From: a virus
DNA: 59,457 nt
Virus record (IMG/VR): IMGVR_UViG_3300040808_001421
Location: 1 to 59,457 of that record
Strand: one strand, 5' to 3'
Part shown: positions 50,054 through 57,280 of the stretch, piece by piece
Numbering within the stretch: the stretch's first letter is position 1
How the letters are laid out: each line of letters starts with the position of its first letter
Notes under the pieces: generated by a model
The model's input: only the letters and a program-made list of their open reading frames with translations
What the model was told of the DNA's origin: nothing
The model's database searches: none
Translations under genes and position numbers: made by a program

Positions 50054-50336
50054 TATACAAAAGTTTAACGAACAACAAACACGAGACTGGTTGTATAATG
50101 TATTGCATAGTGGTAATGTAGTAGTAAAATTTAATAAACTTAACGGCGATGAACGTGTAATGACCTGCACACTTAAAGAAGATGTTGTTCCACCTGCAAC
50201 AAAAGAAGATCCTGCATCGCAGAAAAAAGTACGCAAAGTAAGTGAAAACGTTTGCGTGGTGTGGGACGTAAATGCAAAAGGCTGGCGCAGTTTCCGTTGG
50301 GATAAGATTACAGGGGTAGAAGTAGATGCAGATTAA
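50037..50336 (+). CDS. DUF2693-like SH3-fold protein, 99 aa
   Basis: NVVVKFNKLNGDERVMTCTL, then VVPP and VCVVWDVNAKGWRSFRWDKI, match the DUF2693 beta-barrel proteins common in phages. It overlaps both neighbours. Role unknown; nucleic-acid binding is a reasonable guess. Confidence 0.7.
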   Translation: MNSNIDIQKFNEQQTRDWLYNVLHSGNVVVKFNKLNGDERVMTCTLKEDVVPPATKEDPASQKKVRKVSENVCVVWDVNAKGWRSFRWDKITGVEVDAD

Positions 50337-50877
50337 TAAAAAGTTTTACAGTTGGCATGATGTAGAAGTTATGTGTACCAATATCGTAAATCAGATGTAC
50401 ACAGACAACTGGCGTCCTGATTACATTGTAGGCATTACACGTGGAGGTAATGTACCTGCTACTATTATTTCAAACATGACTGGTATTCGTTGCGAAGCAT
50501 TAAAGGTAGCACTACGAGACGGTGACGAAAGTGAGTGTGAAGTAAATGCTTGGATGAGTGAAGATGCGTTTGGTTATGTATACGAAGACTCTGACAAAGT
50601 AACAGGTGGACCATTAGAAAAGAAAATTCTTATTGTAGATGATATTAACGATACAGGTGCTACATTTAACTGGATCAAAAAAGACTGGCAATCAAGTTGT
50701 TTGCCTAAAGATCCTAAATGGGAAAAAATTTGGGGCGGCAATGTTCGTTTCGCAGTATTAACAGAAAACTTATCAAGTGAATTTGACGGGGTGTCATATC
50801 ACTGTGATGAAGTAAACAAAGCCGAGGAAGATGTATGGTTAGTATATCCTTGGGAAAACGTAGGAACATATGGCTAA
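50326..50877 (+). CDS. Type I phosphoribosyltransferase, 183 aa
   Basis: The PRPP-binding motif KKILIVDDINDTGATFNW is clear, and an N-terminal DYIVGITRGGNVPATIIS matches purine PRTases such as xanthine-guanine PRTase. It would salvage a purine base with PRPP. In this island it might supply GMP toward GTP for FolE or act on a deazapurine; this is speculative. It overlaps clpP by 8 bases. Confidence 0.82.
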   Translation: MQINKKFYSWHDVEVMCTNIVNQMYTDNWRPDYIVGITRGGNVPATIISNMTGIRCEALKVALRDGDESECEVNAWMSEDAFGYVYEDSDKVTGGPLEKKILIVDDINDTGATFNWIKKDWQSSCLPKDPKWEKIWGGNVRFAVLTENLSSEFDGVSYHCDEVNKAEEDVWLVYPWENVGTYG

Positions 50878-51430
50878 AAAAGAACAACAACAACAGCAAG
50901 TACAAAACATAGACAGCAATGGCGTCTATCTTTTGATGGATCAAATAACATCTGCTTCGTGCAAAGATGCAATTAGATGGGTTATGAATCATAACCTTGC
51001 AGACAATCCTTTACCACAATTAACAATTATTATTAATTCACCGGGCGGTGATGTACATGCGGCATTTGCATTAATTGATGTAATGAAGTCAAGCAGTATA
51101 CCTATTAAAACCGTAGGACTTGGACTTATTGCAAGTTGTGGTTTTTTAATCTTTATTGCTGGACAAAAAGGCAAACGTATACTAACACCTAATACTTCTA
51201 TTCTATCACATCAATACAGTTGGGGTAGCAGAGGTAAAGAACACGAACTATATGCCCGTGTAAGAGAATTTGAACTAAGCACAGAACGTATGATTAATCA
51301 TTATAAAAAATGCTTAGGAATGACTGAAGCAAAGATTAAAGAAATTCTTCTTCCGCCACAAGACGTTTGGTTAAGTGCAGAAGAAGCGAAGAAGTTAAAA
51401 ATTTGCGATAAAATTGAGGAACTATATTAA
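50870..51430 (+). CDS. clpP: ClpP-like serine protease
   Basis: 186 aa. The catalytic triad is S89 in LGLIASCGFLIFIAGQKGKR, H114 in ILSHQYSWG and D165 in PQDVWLSAEEA. The oxyanion motif INSPGGDVHAAFAL is present. A Q-rich N-terminus (KEQQQQQVQ) replaces a propeptide. It would form the proteolytic chamber; the phage ClpA at 25575 has a VGF loop suitable for docking. The SASCG site replaces the usual ASM(G/A). Confidence 0.92.
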   Translation: MAKKEQQQQQVQNIDSNGVYLLMDQITSASCKDAIRWVMNHNLADNPLPQLTIIINSPGGDVHAAFALIDVMKSSSIPIKTVGLGLIASCGFLIFIAGQKGKRILTPNTSILSHQYSWGSRGKEHELYARVREFELSTERMINHYKKCLGMTEAKIKEILLPPQDVWLSAEEAKKLKICDKIEELY

Positions 51431-51540
51431 TGTATGATTATATTGCTGTACGCATTGCACAGGCTTTTATTATTACAGTTTTTGCTATGGGAATGATTAG
51501 TTTAAGTATTGATCTTTATACAGGAAAATTACCACTATGA
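51430..51540 (+). CDS. Single-span membrane microprotein, 36 aa
   Basis: It encodes MYDYIAVRIAQAFIITVFAM and ends LYTGKLPL. It overlaps the clpP stop (TAATG) and the next start (ATGA), which strongly suggests it is translated. One membrane segment; function unknown. Confidence 0.6.
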   Translation: MYDYIAVRIAQAFIITVFAMGMISLSIDLYTGKLPL

Positions 51541-51938
51541 GAGACGACCTAATGGTACAACAACAGGTTGAAGACAGTTGGCAACACATGGTTGGTGTTA
51601 TCTGTTTAAATCAAGTTGACAGACGTCAAACTAAACCTGTGCTTAAAGAGTTTTTTGAACGTTGGCCTACTGCTGGTATTTTATTATATTCAACAGTAGA
51701 AGAAATTGCTGAAGTGTTGCAACCACTAGGTATGCAAAACGTTCGTGCTAAACGCATTTGGAAAATGAGTCAACAATGGCTAAGTTGGGACGGCCAGGAT
51801 GCTACTGAACTATGTGGTATCGGAAAATATGGATCAGACAGTTATAGAATCTTTTACAAGAATGATATTCCGCACGATGTACAAGATAAAGAACTTAAAA
51901 GATATATTACAGAGGAACTAACCCATGGCTACGCTTAA
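51537..51938 (+). CDS. MBD4-like HhH-GPD DNA glycosylase, 133 aa
   Basis: The sequence follows the glycosylase domain of MBD4: WQHMVGVICLNQVDRRQTKP, LKEFFERWPTA, LQPLGMQNVRAKRIWKMS, and ELCGIGKYGSDSYRIF with the catalytic Asp D101 after the helix-hairpin-helix. MBD4 removes T or U from G mismatches. It is about the size of the bare catalytic domain. Position inside the deazaguanine island suggests repair or editing of phage DNA, but substrate is unknown. Confidence 0.8.
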   Translation: MRDDLMVQQQVEDSWQHMVGVICLNQVDRRQTKPVLKEFFERWPTAGILLYSTVEEIAEVLQPLGMQNVRAKRIWKMSQQWLSWDGQDATELCGIGKYGSDSYRIFYKNDIPHDVQDKELKRYITEELTHGYA

Positions 51939-52659
51939 AGAACAACAACAAACACTAGATAATATTAAAGGTCCTAGATACTATCATATTCAATTATGGG
52001 GATACGGTGCTGAACACGCCTATGCTAGTATTTCAAAAGAAGCATATGACTTTTGGAAACCTATTGTAGATGAACATGGAGATAATGATCTATGTAACTA
52101 TTTGTTAAACGCAGGAGAAGGTACATTTGACTTTGAAAATATTGATAGTGTACCGCCAAAAGCAAACTTTTTAAGTGATGACGAAGAAGGCATTGGTGCT
52201 TGTAGTTCGTGGTACGAAATGCCTAACGAGTTTGAACATATTCATGCAGTTACTATTGATAATGCTCAAATAGAAGTAAACGAAGTAGACGGTTTAGAAT
52301 ATAGTAGTAAGCATATCGAAACAATAATTGAACATGAAAATGTTAATGACTGGGCCAGCAAGATCAGTGAAGAAACAGATTACGAAACTGAAATTCTTGA
52401 TAGTGTTGAAGATACATATCCTGACAAAGGCACATACATTGTACAAATGCTGTCTATGGAAAAAGGTACATTCTTTGATGGTATTGTTGAAACTGTAGGA
52501 GAGTTTGATCCTAAAAAACTTAAAATTCAATACAGTGAAACTACAAACGGAGAAGATGTAGTACGTAGTATTACTTACGAAGGCAATGACATAGATAATA
52601 ACGGAGGTGATACTAACGGTAAGGGTTACGCCGCCTCTGTTTGGATACAGGAGTACTAA
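51925..52659 (+). CDS. Hypothetical acidic protein, 244 aa
   Basis: Strongly acidic (NDLCNYLLNAGEGTFDFENI; SDDEEGIGACSSWYEM), overlapping the glycosylase gene by 14 bases. The N-terminal YYHIQLWGYGAEHAYASISK looks like a conserved small domain. No enzyme motif recognised. Confidence 0.6.
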   Translation: MATLKEQQQTLDNIKGPRYYHIQLWGYGAEHAYASISKEAYDFWKPIVDEHGDNDLCNYLLNAGEGTFDFENIDSVPPKANFLSDDEEGIGACSSWYEMPNEFEHIHAVTIDNAQIEVNEVDGLEYSSKHIETIIEHENVNDWASKISEETDYETEILDSVEDTYPDKGTYIVQMLSMEKGTFFDGIVETVGEFDPKKLKIQYSETTNGEDVVRSITYEGNDIDNNGGDTNGKGYAASVWIQEY

Positions 52660-53082
52660 ATGATCGATACCTTAGCAAAAGCACAAGAAGAAGGCAGAGC
52701 ACCGTGGACTAAAGTTACATACGATACACGAGATTATGTTGTTTATGAAGATATCTATCCAGTAACACTAGGGCATACACTTGTTGTACCAAAAGAAAAT
52801 ACACAAGAATGTATTTTAAAATGTTTCAAATTTGCTATGGAAATGGGTACAATGAATGTTGAAGCAGAAACTAACCCAATTACAGGATTTAATGTAGGAA
52901 TCAATATGGGTACTAGTGCAGGCCAAACTGTTATGTACCCACATGTCCATTTAATTTTCCGTAGAGACGGAGATATGGAAGAACCCGCAGGTGGTGTTAG
53001 GGGTGTTATACCAAATAAACAAAAGTATACCAAAAAAGACGTTACACAAATGGAAATGTTTGAAGAAAGTACTGGATGTTAA
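52660..53082 (+). CDS. HIT-family protein with an altered triad, 140 aa
   Basis: The fold signatures VYEDIYPVTLGHTLVVPKE, then NVGINMGTSAGQTVMYPHVH and GGVRGVIP, match HIT hydrolases that act on nucleoside phosphoramidates or dinucleotides. The triad reads Y93-x-H95-x-H97: the first His is Tyr, the catalytic central His appears kept. It starts directly after the previous stop. Confidence 0.82.
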   Translation: MIDTLAKAQEEGRAPWTKVTYDTRDYVVYEDIYPVTLGHTLVVPKENTQECILKCFKFAMEMGTMNVEAETNPITGFNVGINMGTSAGQTVMYPHVHLIFRRDGDMEEPAGGVRGVIPNKQKYTKKDVTQMEMFEESTGC

Positions 53083-53085
53083 TGG

Positions 53086-53114
53086 TTGACAAAAACCTAA
53101 ATAAGCACTATAAT
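53086..53114 (+). promoter_or_regulatory. Sigma70-like promoter
   Basis: TTGACA (53086-53091), 17-base spacer, TATAAT (53109-53114); TAGGAG then ATG 53133. The first half of the spacer (AAAACCTAAA) is nearly the same as that of the dnaJ promoter. Confidence 0.85.
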
Positions 53115-53132
53115 ATATAATAGGAGTTGTAA

Positions 53133-54026
53133 ATGAAATTAAGATATAGTGAAGCATTTTATAGTGTTCAAGGTGAAGGACGTTTTGTTGGCGTACCTTC
53201 TGTTTTCTTGCGTACATTTGGTTGTAACTTTCGTTGTATGAACTTTGGTTTAGACAAGCACCCTAATAGAGCAGAAAAAGCAGAACAAGGTATTAAGTAT
53301 AATCCAGAAGTAAAAGCACTTCTTGATGATGGAATTTTAGACAAGGTAAATAAGTTCGAGGATTTGCCTATTGTTCACACAGGCTGTGATACGTATGCAA
53401 GTATATATCCTGAATTTAAAAAGTATATGAAAGACCATACAGTTGACGAAGTAGTTGATTATGTATTGAGTCTTACTCCACAAGGTAAGTGGACAATGGA
53501 TAATGGACAGGATGTTCATTTTATCTTAACAGGCGGTGAACCTCTGCTAGGGTGGCAAAGGTTATACATGGATCTATTTAAACACCCTAAAATGGGAGAT
53601 CTAAAAAATGTTACATTTGAAACAAATACAACGCAACCTCTTAGAGATGATTTCAGAGAGTGGCTCAACAACGAAAGATCATTTCATATCACTTGGTCGT
53701 GCAGTCCGAAACTTTCCGTTAGCGGAGAGCCTTGGGATACTGCTATCAAGCCTGATATTGCTAGGCAGTATTTTGATGTACCTAATAGTAGTATGTATTT
53801 CAAGTTTGTTGTGGCTACCGAAGAAGATGTGGATGAAGTTTCCAAAGCAGTTGAGGCGTACCGTAGCGAAGGAATCGATGTTCCGGTCTATGTTATGCCG
53901 CTTGGGGGTAGGTCGGAAGAATACAAACTCAACACTAGAGGAGTCGCAACATTGGCAATGGAGCGAGGTTGGCGCTATACACCCAGACTACACGTCGACA
54001 TCTTCGGAAACGCCTGGGGAACATAA
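53133..54026 (+). CDS. queE: 7-carboxy-7-deazaguanine synthase QueE (radical SAM) with expanded Cys motif
   Basis: 297 aa. The QueE start (SEAFYSVQGEGRFVGVPSVF) and substrate/SAM motifs (ILTGGEPLLGW, TFETNTT, WSCSPKLSVSGE, RLHVDIFGNAWG) are clear. The cluster motif is unusual: C31 and C35 (GCNFRC) are followed not by a third Cys at +3 but by ~49 residues before C85 in HTGCDTYAS, which matches the CDT tail of the normal motif. It makes CDG from the QueD product. The last ~390 bases use more C-ending codons than the first part. It has its own promoter. Confidence 0.88.
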   Translation: MKLRYSEAFYSVQGEGRFVGVPSVFLRTFGCNFRCMNFGLDKHPNRAEKAEQGIKYNPEVKALLDDGILDKVNKFEDLPIVHTGCDTYASIYPEFKKYMKDHTVDEVVDYVLSLTPQGKWTMDNGQDVHFILTGGEPLLGWQRLYMDLFKHPKMGDLKNVTFETNTTQPLRDDFREWLNNERSFHITWSCSPKLSVSGEPWDTAIKPDIARQYFDVPNSSMYFKFVVATEEDVDEVSKAVEAYRSEGIDVPVYVMPLGGRSEEYKLNTRGVATLAMERGWRYTPRLHVDIFGNAWGT

Positions 54027-54069
54027 ACAAGAAACACTAGATGAAAAAGCAAGAAAGGCAGGACTATAA
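53878..54069 (+). CDS. Candidate overlapping small gene inside the queE 3' end, 63 aa
   Basis: In the +1 frame relative to queE, an ATG at 53878 follows AAGGA (53869-53873) by 4 bases. The frame runs past the queE stop with a typical phage-like tail (GEHKQETLDEKARKAGL) and ends in TAATG, the coupling signal used throughout this genome. Most of the ORF overlaps queE. The alternative is that the last 43 bases are only a leader or that queE is extended by frameshift. Needs homologue comparison; moderate confidence only. Confidence 0.35.
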   Translation: MFRSMLCRLGVGRKNTNSTLEESQHWQWSEVGAIHPDYTSTSSETPGEHKQETLDEKARKAGL

Positions 54070-54440
54070 TGTTAGATAAACTTAAAAAAATGTTTAATAA
54101 AAATCATGTTCCTGCTTCTGTATCAAAAGAACCTGGAACTGATGCAAAAGCAGAGGCAACAAAAAAGAAAGAGCCATATGTAGCAGTTCTTAACGTAGAA
54201 ATGAAAGACAACAATCCACGTAACGGTTTCTTTGAACTTGACTGGAATGAGTACTTTATTAGAGAACTTAGACTAAACGGTTATCAAGGCGATAGCGAAG
54301 AAGAAATTGTTGACGGATGGTTTAAAGAATTGTGTGGTAATGTTGCACAAGAACAAGGTGTAGCAAGTCCAGAAACTAAGATGGGTGCTGGCTTTGTAAA
54401 CACAAAAGATATAGGAAACGGTAAGGCAGAGGTTAGTTAA
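54069..54440 (+). CDS. Hypothetical protein, 123 aa
   Basis: An N-terminal amphipathic basic segment (MLDKLKKMFNKNHVP) and disordered linker precede a compact domain (YVAVLNVEMKDNNPRNGFFE, LDWNEYFIRELRLNGYQG). Present in many marine T4-like phages to my knowledge, with no known role. It ends in a TAATG overlap with the next gene. Confidence 0.65.
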   Translation: MLDKLKKMFNKNHVPASVSKEPGTDAKAEATKKKEPYVAVLNVEMKDNNPRNGFFELDWNEYFIRELRLNGYQGDSEEEIVDGWFKELCGNVAQEQGVASPETKMGAGFVNTKDIGNGKAEVS

Positions 54441-55114
54441 TGCTACAAGTTTGGAAAAGTATACACCCACTAAATGAATATGCTCCTACATGGAATATTC
54501 CTTTTTGGAATGCTGTATATCCTAAGCCTGAAGAAATTGATTTTATTAGAAACTGGCTAATTGATAATGAAGAAAAACTTATCAAGATGTTAAAGAAAGA
54601 TGGCGGCGGTGACGATGGTGGTACAGGACTAGGTGAAAACAGTCTTACTGCTCAGTACAGTGCATACAATCTTTTTCAAATTACACAGAATATTCCACAG
54701 TTTATGAATTTGTTAAACTGGATTAGAGAACAGTATATAGAATACATGAAATCTAATAGCACAACAATAAGAAATTTATATATGTATAGTTGGGCAAACG
54801 TAGTACACAAGGGACAACCTATTACGCAACACGGACATGGTGCTCAAAACTTTTCTTACCTAAGTGGTAATATACACTTTGACAACTATGACACTCAGAC
54901 TATATACTATTGTCCTGTAGATGAACAAGTTAAAGTAGGATTTGAAAATGTTAAGGGTGGACTTACATTCTTTCCTAGTTATGTATTGCACAGTGTACCA
55001 GAACACATGCAAGATAATAAAAGAGTAAGTGTAGCATTTGATCTATTTGATCATGGCTTTGCTCCGCAAGAAGATTTAGATAAAGCAATTCAACTCAAAA
55101 CAGTAGGATACTAA
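54440..55114 (+). CDS. 2-oxoglutarate/Fe(II) oxygenase-like protein, 224 aa
   Basis: PITQHGHGAQNFSYLSGNIH and GGLTFFPSYVLHSVPEHMQD, then KRVSVAFDLF, follow the pattern of the phage 2OG-FeII_Oxy_5 family: proximal His, LSG(N)(I)H strand, distal FPSxxxHxV and an R that binds 2OG. A Gly/Asp-rich insert (KKDGGGDDGGTGLG) is unusual. Substrate unknown; such enzymes hydroxylate protein, nucleobase or small molecules. Near queE, tailoring of a base is possible but unsupported. Confidence 0.72.
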   Translation: MLQVWKSIHPLNEYAPTWNIPFWNAVYPKPEEIDFIRNWLIDNEEKLIKMLKKDGGGDDGGTGLGENSLTAQYSAYNLFQITQNIPQFMNLLNWIREQYIEYMKSNSTTIRNLYMYSWANVVHKGQPITQHGHGAQNFSYLSGNIHFDNYDTQTIYYCPVDEQVKVGFENVKGGLTFFPSYVLHSVPEHMQDNKRVSVAFDLFDHGFAPQEDLDKAIQLKTVGY

Positions 55115-55284
55115 TGACAAAAACAATTATAAAAAAGCAAAGTAGATATAAAAAAGAAGACTATCAAGTACTTGCTGATTGTATTCGAAGTGATCAATTA
55201 AGTGCAAAGCAGGTGCATGAAACTATGGTATACAATCCCGACTTTGCTAAATGGTATAAAATGAAATATTTGATGAGGAAATAA
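55114..55284 (+). CDS. Hypothetical small basic protein, 56 aa
   Basis: It encodes MTKTIIKKQSRYKKEDYQVL and continues to KWYKMKYLMRK. It overlaps the preceding stop and the following ATG (both TAATG). A basic helix-rich peptide; possibly nucleic-acid-binding. Confidence 0.62.
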   Translation: MTKTIIKKQSRYKKEDYQVLADCIRSDQLSAKQVHETMVYNPDFAKWYKMKYLMRK

Positions 55285-56306
55285 TGACTTATATTCTTGT
55301 AGATACAGCAAACACATTTTTTCGTGCTAGACATGCAGTAAGAGGAGATGCTGATATTAAGATCGGTATGGCACTACATACTACATTTCAAAGCATTAGA
55401 AAAGCATGGAAAGACTTCGACGGCAGTCACGTAGTATTCTGCCTAGAAGGACGTAGTTGGCGCAAAGACTATTACGAACCATATAAACGTAATAGACAAG
55501 AAACTCGTGATGCACTTACTGTTGCACAACAAGAAGAAGAAACTGTGTTCTGGGAAACATTTGATGAGTTTACAGGATTTATTCGTAACAAAACAAATTG
55601 TACTGTATTACAACACAAACAACTTGAAGCAGATGATTTGATTGCAGGTTGGATTCAAGCACACCCTAATGACGATCATGTTATTATTTCAACTGATGGT
55701 GACTTTGCACAACTTATTGCACCTAACGTTAAACAGTATAATGGTGTTATGAAGACAACCATTACACACGAAGGTTACTTTGATGAAAAAGGTCAACATG
55801 TAATCGATAAGAAAACAAAACAAGCAAAGCCTGCACCTGATCCACAATGGTTATTATTTGAAAAATGTATGCGTGGTGATACAAGTGATAATGTGTTTAG
55901 TGCGTATCCAGGTGTTCGTAAGAAAGGCACTAAGAACAAAGTTGGTTTGCTAGAAGCATATGACGATAAAGATGCAAAAGGTTATAACTGGAATAATCTT
56001 ATGCTACAACGTTGGACAGATCATTTAGGAGAAGAACATCGTGTACTAGACGACTACACTCGTAATGTTACACTTTGTGACTTGACAGCACAACCTGATG
56101 ATATTAAAACTTTAATTGCTACAACTATTGCTGAAGCAATCGATGGTGCAAAAGATATTAAACAAGTTGGTGTGCGACTAGTACAGTTTGCTGGTTCATA
56201 CGAACTAAACAAAATAACAGAACAGGCTCAGTCATTCGCTGAACCTTTAAACGCAAGATACGGAGGAAAACATGCAACAACTATTAGCCAAGCAGTTAGT
56301 GCCTAA
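55284..56306 (+). CDS. rnh: 5'-3' exonuclease / flap endonuclease (T4 RNase H homologue)
   Basis: 340 aa. The PIN/FEN metal-binding acidic motifs are seen in ILVDTANTFFRARHAV, LEADDLIAGW, ISTDGDFAQLI and MRGDTSDNVFSAYPG, the last being the family's H3TH region. T4 RNase H removes RNA primers from lagging strands. DEEDxxEETV-type segments in the middle match FEN proteins of marine T4-like phages. It overlaps the next gene by 35 bases. Confidence 0.9.
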   Translation: MTYILVDTANTFFRARHAVRGDADIKIGMALHTTFQSIRKAWKDFDGSHVVFCLEGRSWRKDYYEPYKRNRQETRDALTVAQQEEETVFWETFDEFTGFIRNKTNCTVLQHKQLEADDLIAGWIQAHPNDDHVIISTDGDFAQLIAPNVKQYNGVMKTTITHEGYFDEKGQHVIDKKTKQAKPAPDPQWLLFEKCMRGDTSDNVFSAYPGVRKKGTKNKVGLLEAYDDKDAKGYNWNNLMLQRWTDHLGEEHRVLDDYTRNVTLCDLTAQPDDIKTLIATTIAEAIDGAKDIKQVGVRLVQFAGSYELNKITEQAQSFAEPLNARYGGKHATTISQAVSA

Positions 56307-56751
56307 TAAGTTTTGGATTGTACAAGACAGAGGTAGAAAAGTTGGTACACTACAAAAAGATACTAACTGTTACTATCTAGTCACAAAACTAGAAAAAATT
56401 AAGTTTGACACAATCGACGAAATACATCAAACCTTCGGCGATAACTTCTTTGAACAAGTTAAACAAAAGATTGAAAAACAAGAACAGAAGCACGAGGTAT
56501 ATAATTACCCAACAAGCACAAAGCCTTTTAATCCTTTGTATGATGTTAAAAAAGGCTTACCACTGTTTAGTAAAAGCAGAAAATCAAAAAGCCTTTACTG
56601 TGCAGGATATTACTGTATTAAATTTGACAAAGGTTGGGTTAAATCATTCTGTCCTAAACTTATAACACTACAACGTTATGGGTTTGAAGGACCATTTACA
56701 ACAGACTTAGAAATGAAGGAAACATTGGCACGTGTCTCGAAACAATCTTAA
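56272..56751 (+). CDS. Conserved phage protein, 159 aa
   Basis: It starts MQQLLAKQLVPNKFWIVQDR after GGAGG within the exonuclease 3' end. The middle (YNYPTSTKPFNPLYDVKKGL, then PLFSKSRKSKSLYCAGYYCI) is rich in Tyr and Lys. Common in marine T4-like phages by my recollection; function unknown. It overlaps the next gene by 20 bases. Confidence 0.63.
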   Translation: MQQLLAKQLVPNKFWIVQDRGRKVGTLQKDTNCYYLVTKLEKIKFDTIDEIHQTFGDNFFEQVKQKIEKQEQKHEVYNYPTSTKPFNPLYDVKKGLPLFSKSRKSKSLYCAGYYCIKFDKGWVKSFCPKLITLQRYGFEGPFTTDLEMKETLARVSKQS

Positions 56752-56953
56752 TACTATTGCTATCGAAAACTTCTTGCAATCTGTTAAGGTAGCACAACGT
56801 ACATCTGCTAAAGAACTTAAACTTGATGCAAAACAGTACAGAGACCTTGCAGATAGTATTAGCATGGTTATGACACGCCTAGTTGAACTACAGGATTCAC
56901 AACAATCTGTTGAGCCTGAAGTAACCATACAAATGGACGGTGGTAAACTTTAG
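56732..56953 (+). CDS. Hypothetical helical protein, 73 aa, GTG start
   Basis: A GTG start inside the previous gene gives SRNNLNTIAIENFLQSVKVA, then a charged helix (SAKELKLDAKQYRDLADSIS) and an acidic tail. No family recognised. Confidence 0.58.
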   Translation: MSRNNLNTIAIENFLQSVKVAQRTSAKELKLDAKQYRDLADSISMVMTRLVELQDSQQSVEPEVTIQMDGGKL

Positions 56954-56962
56954 TAAAAAAGG

Positions 56963-56969
56963 ATAAATA
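56963..56969 (+). promoter_or_regulatory. Late-type box overlapping a translation-blocking hairpin
   Basis: ATAAATA touches the left arm of a perfect 9-bp inverted repeat, ATATACGTA (56969-56977) and TACGTATAT (56992-57000). The loop holds the ribosome binding site AAGGAA, and the ATG at 56999 lies partly in the right arm. Late transcripts would start within or after the left arm and escape the hairpin. Confidence 0.5.
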
Positions 56970-56998
56970 TATACGTAGTTAATAAGGAAATTACGTAT

Positions 56999-57280
56999 AT
57001 GAGTAGACCTAAACCAAAAGTACTTTTAAAGTACACCGATAAAAATACATTTAGAAGTGAAGAAGTTCTGGCCGCGGAGGCTATCTGGGCAGTATTTTAT
57101 CAAGGCAAACCTTTTAATTTAAAAAGCAGTAGTGCAGTAAGTCCTACTCCAGGACCTAAATACAAGAAGGTAAGTTTTAGTAATCCAGGTCATGCTCATA
57201 ATCTAGCAAAAAAACTTAACAAGTTGTTTCAAACAGACGAGTTCAAAGTAGTAGAATTAACTAACGGAAAAATCCTGTAA
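56999..57280 (+). CDS. Hypothetical protein, 93 aa
   Basis: It starts MSRPKPKVLLKYTDKNTFRS. A small alpha/beta domain (EEVLAAEAIWAVFYQGKPFN) common in marine phages as I recall. The start lies in a strong hairpin, so translation may depend on the late promoter. TAATG overlap with the next gene. Confidence 0.65.
   Translation: MSRPKPKVLLKYTDKNTFRSEEVLAAEAIWAVFYQGKPFNLKSSSAVSPTPGPKYKKVSFSNPGHAHNLAKKLNKLFQTDEFKVVELTNGKIL

Noticed and set aside
51537-51938. Considered as clamp loader small subunit gp62
   Set aside because: The helix-hairpin-helix and catalytic Asp of a DNA glycosylase fit far better; no gp62 was found in the window.
53608-53877. Upstream part of the +1 frame ORF inside queE, with a hydrophobic stretch
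   Set aside because: It lies wholly within a conserved queE region and has no ribosome binding site; openness follows from the local codon composition. Only the 53878-54069 part has positive evidence.
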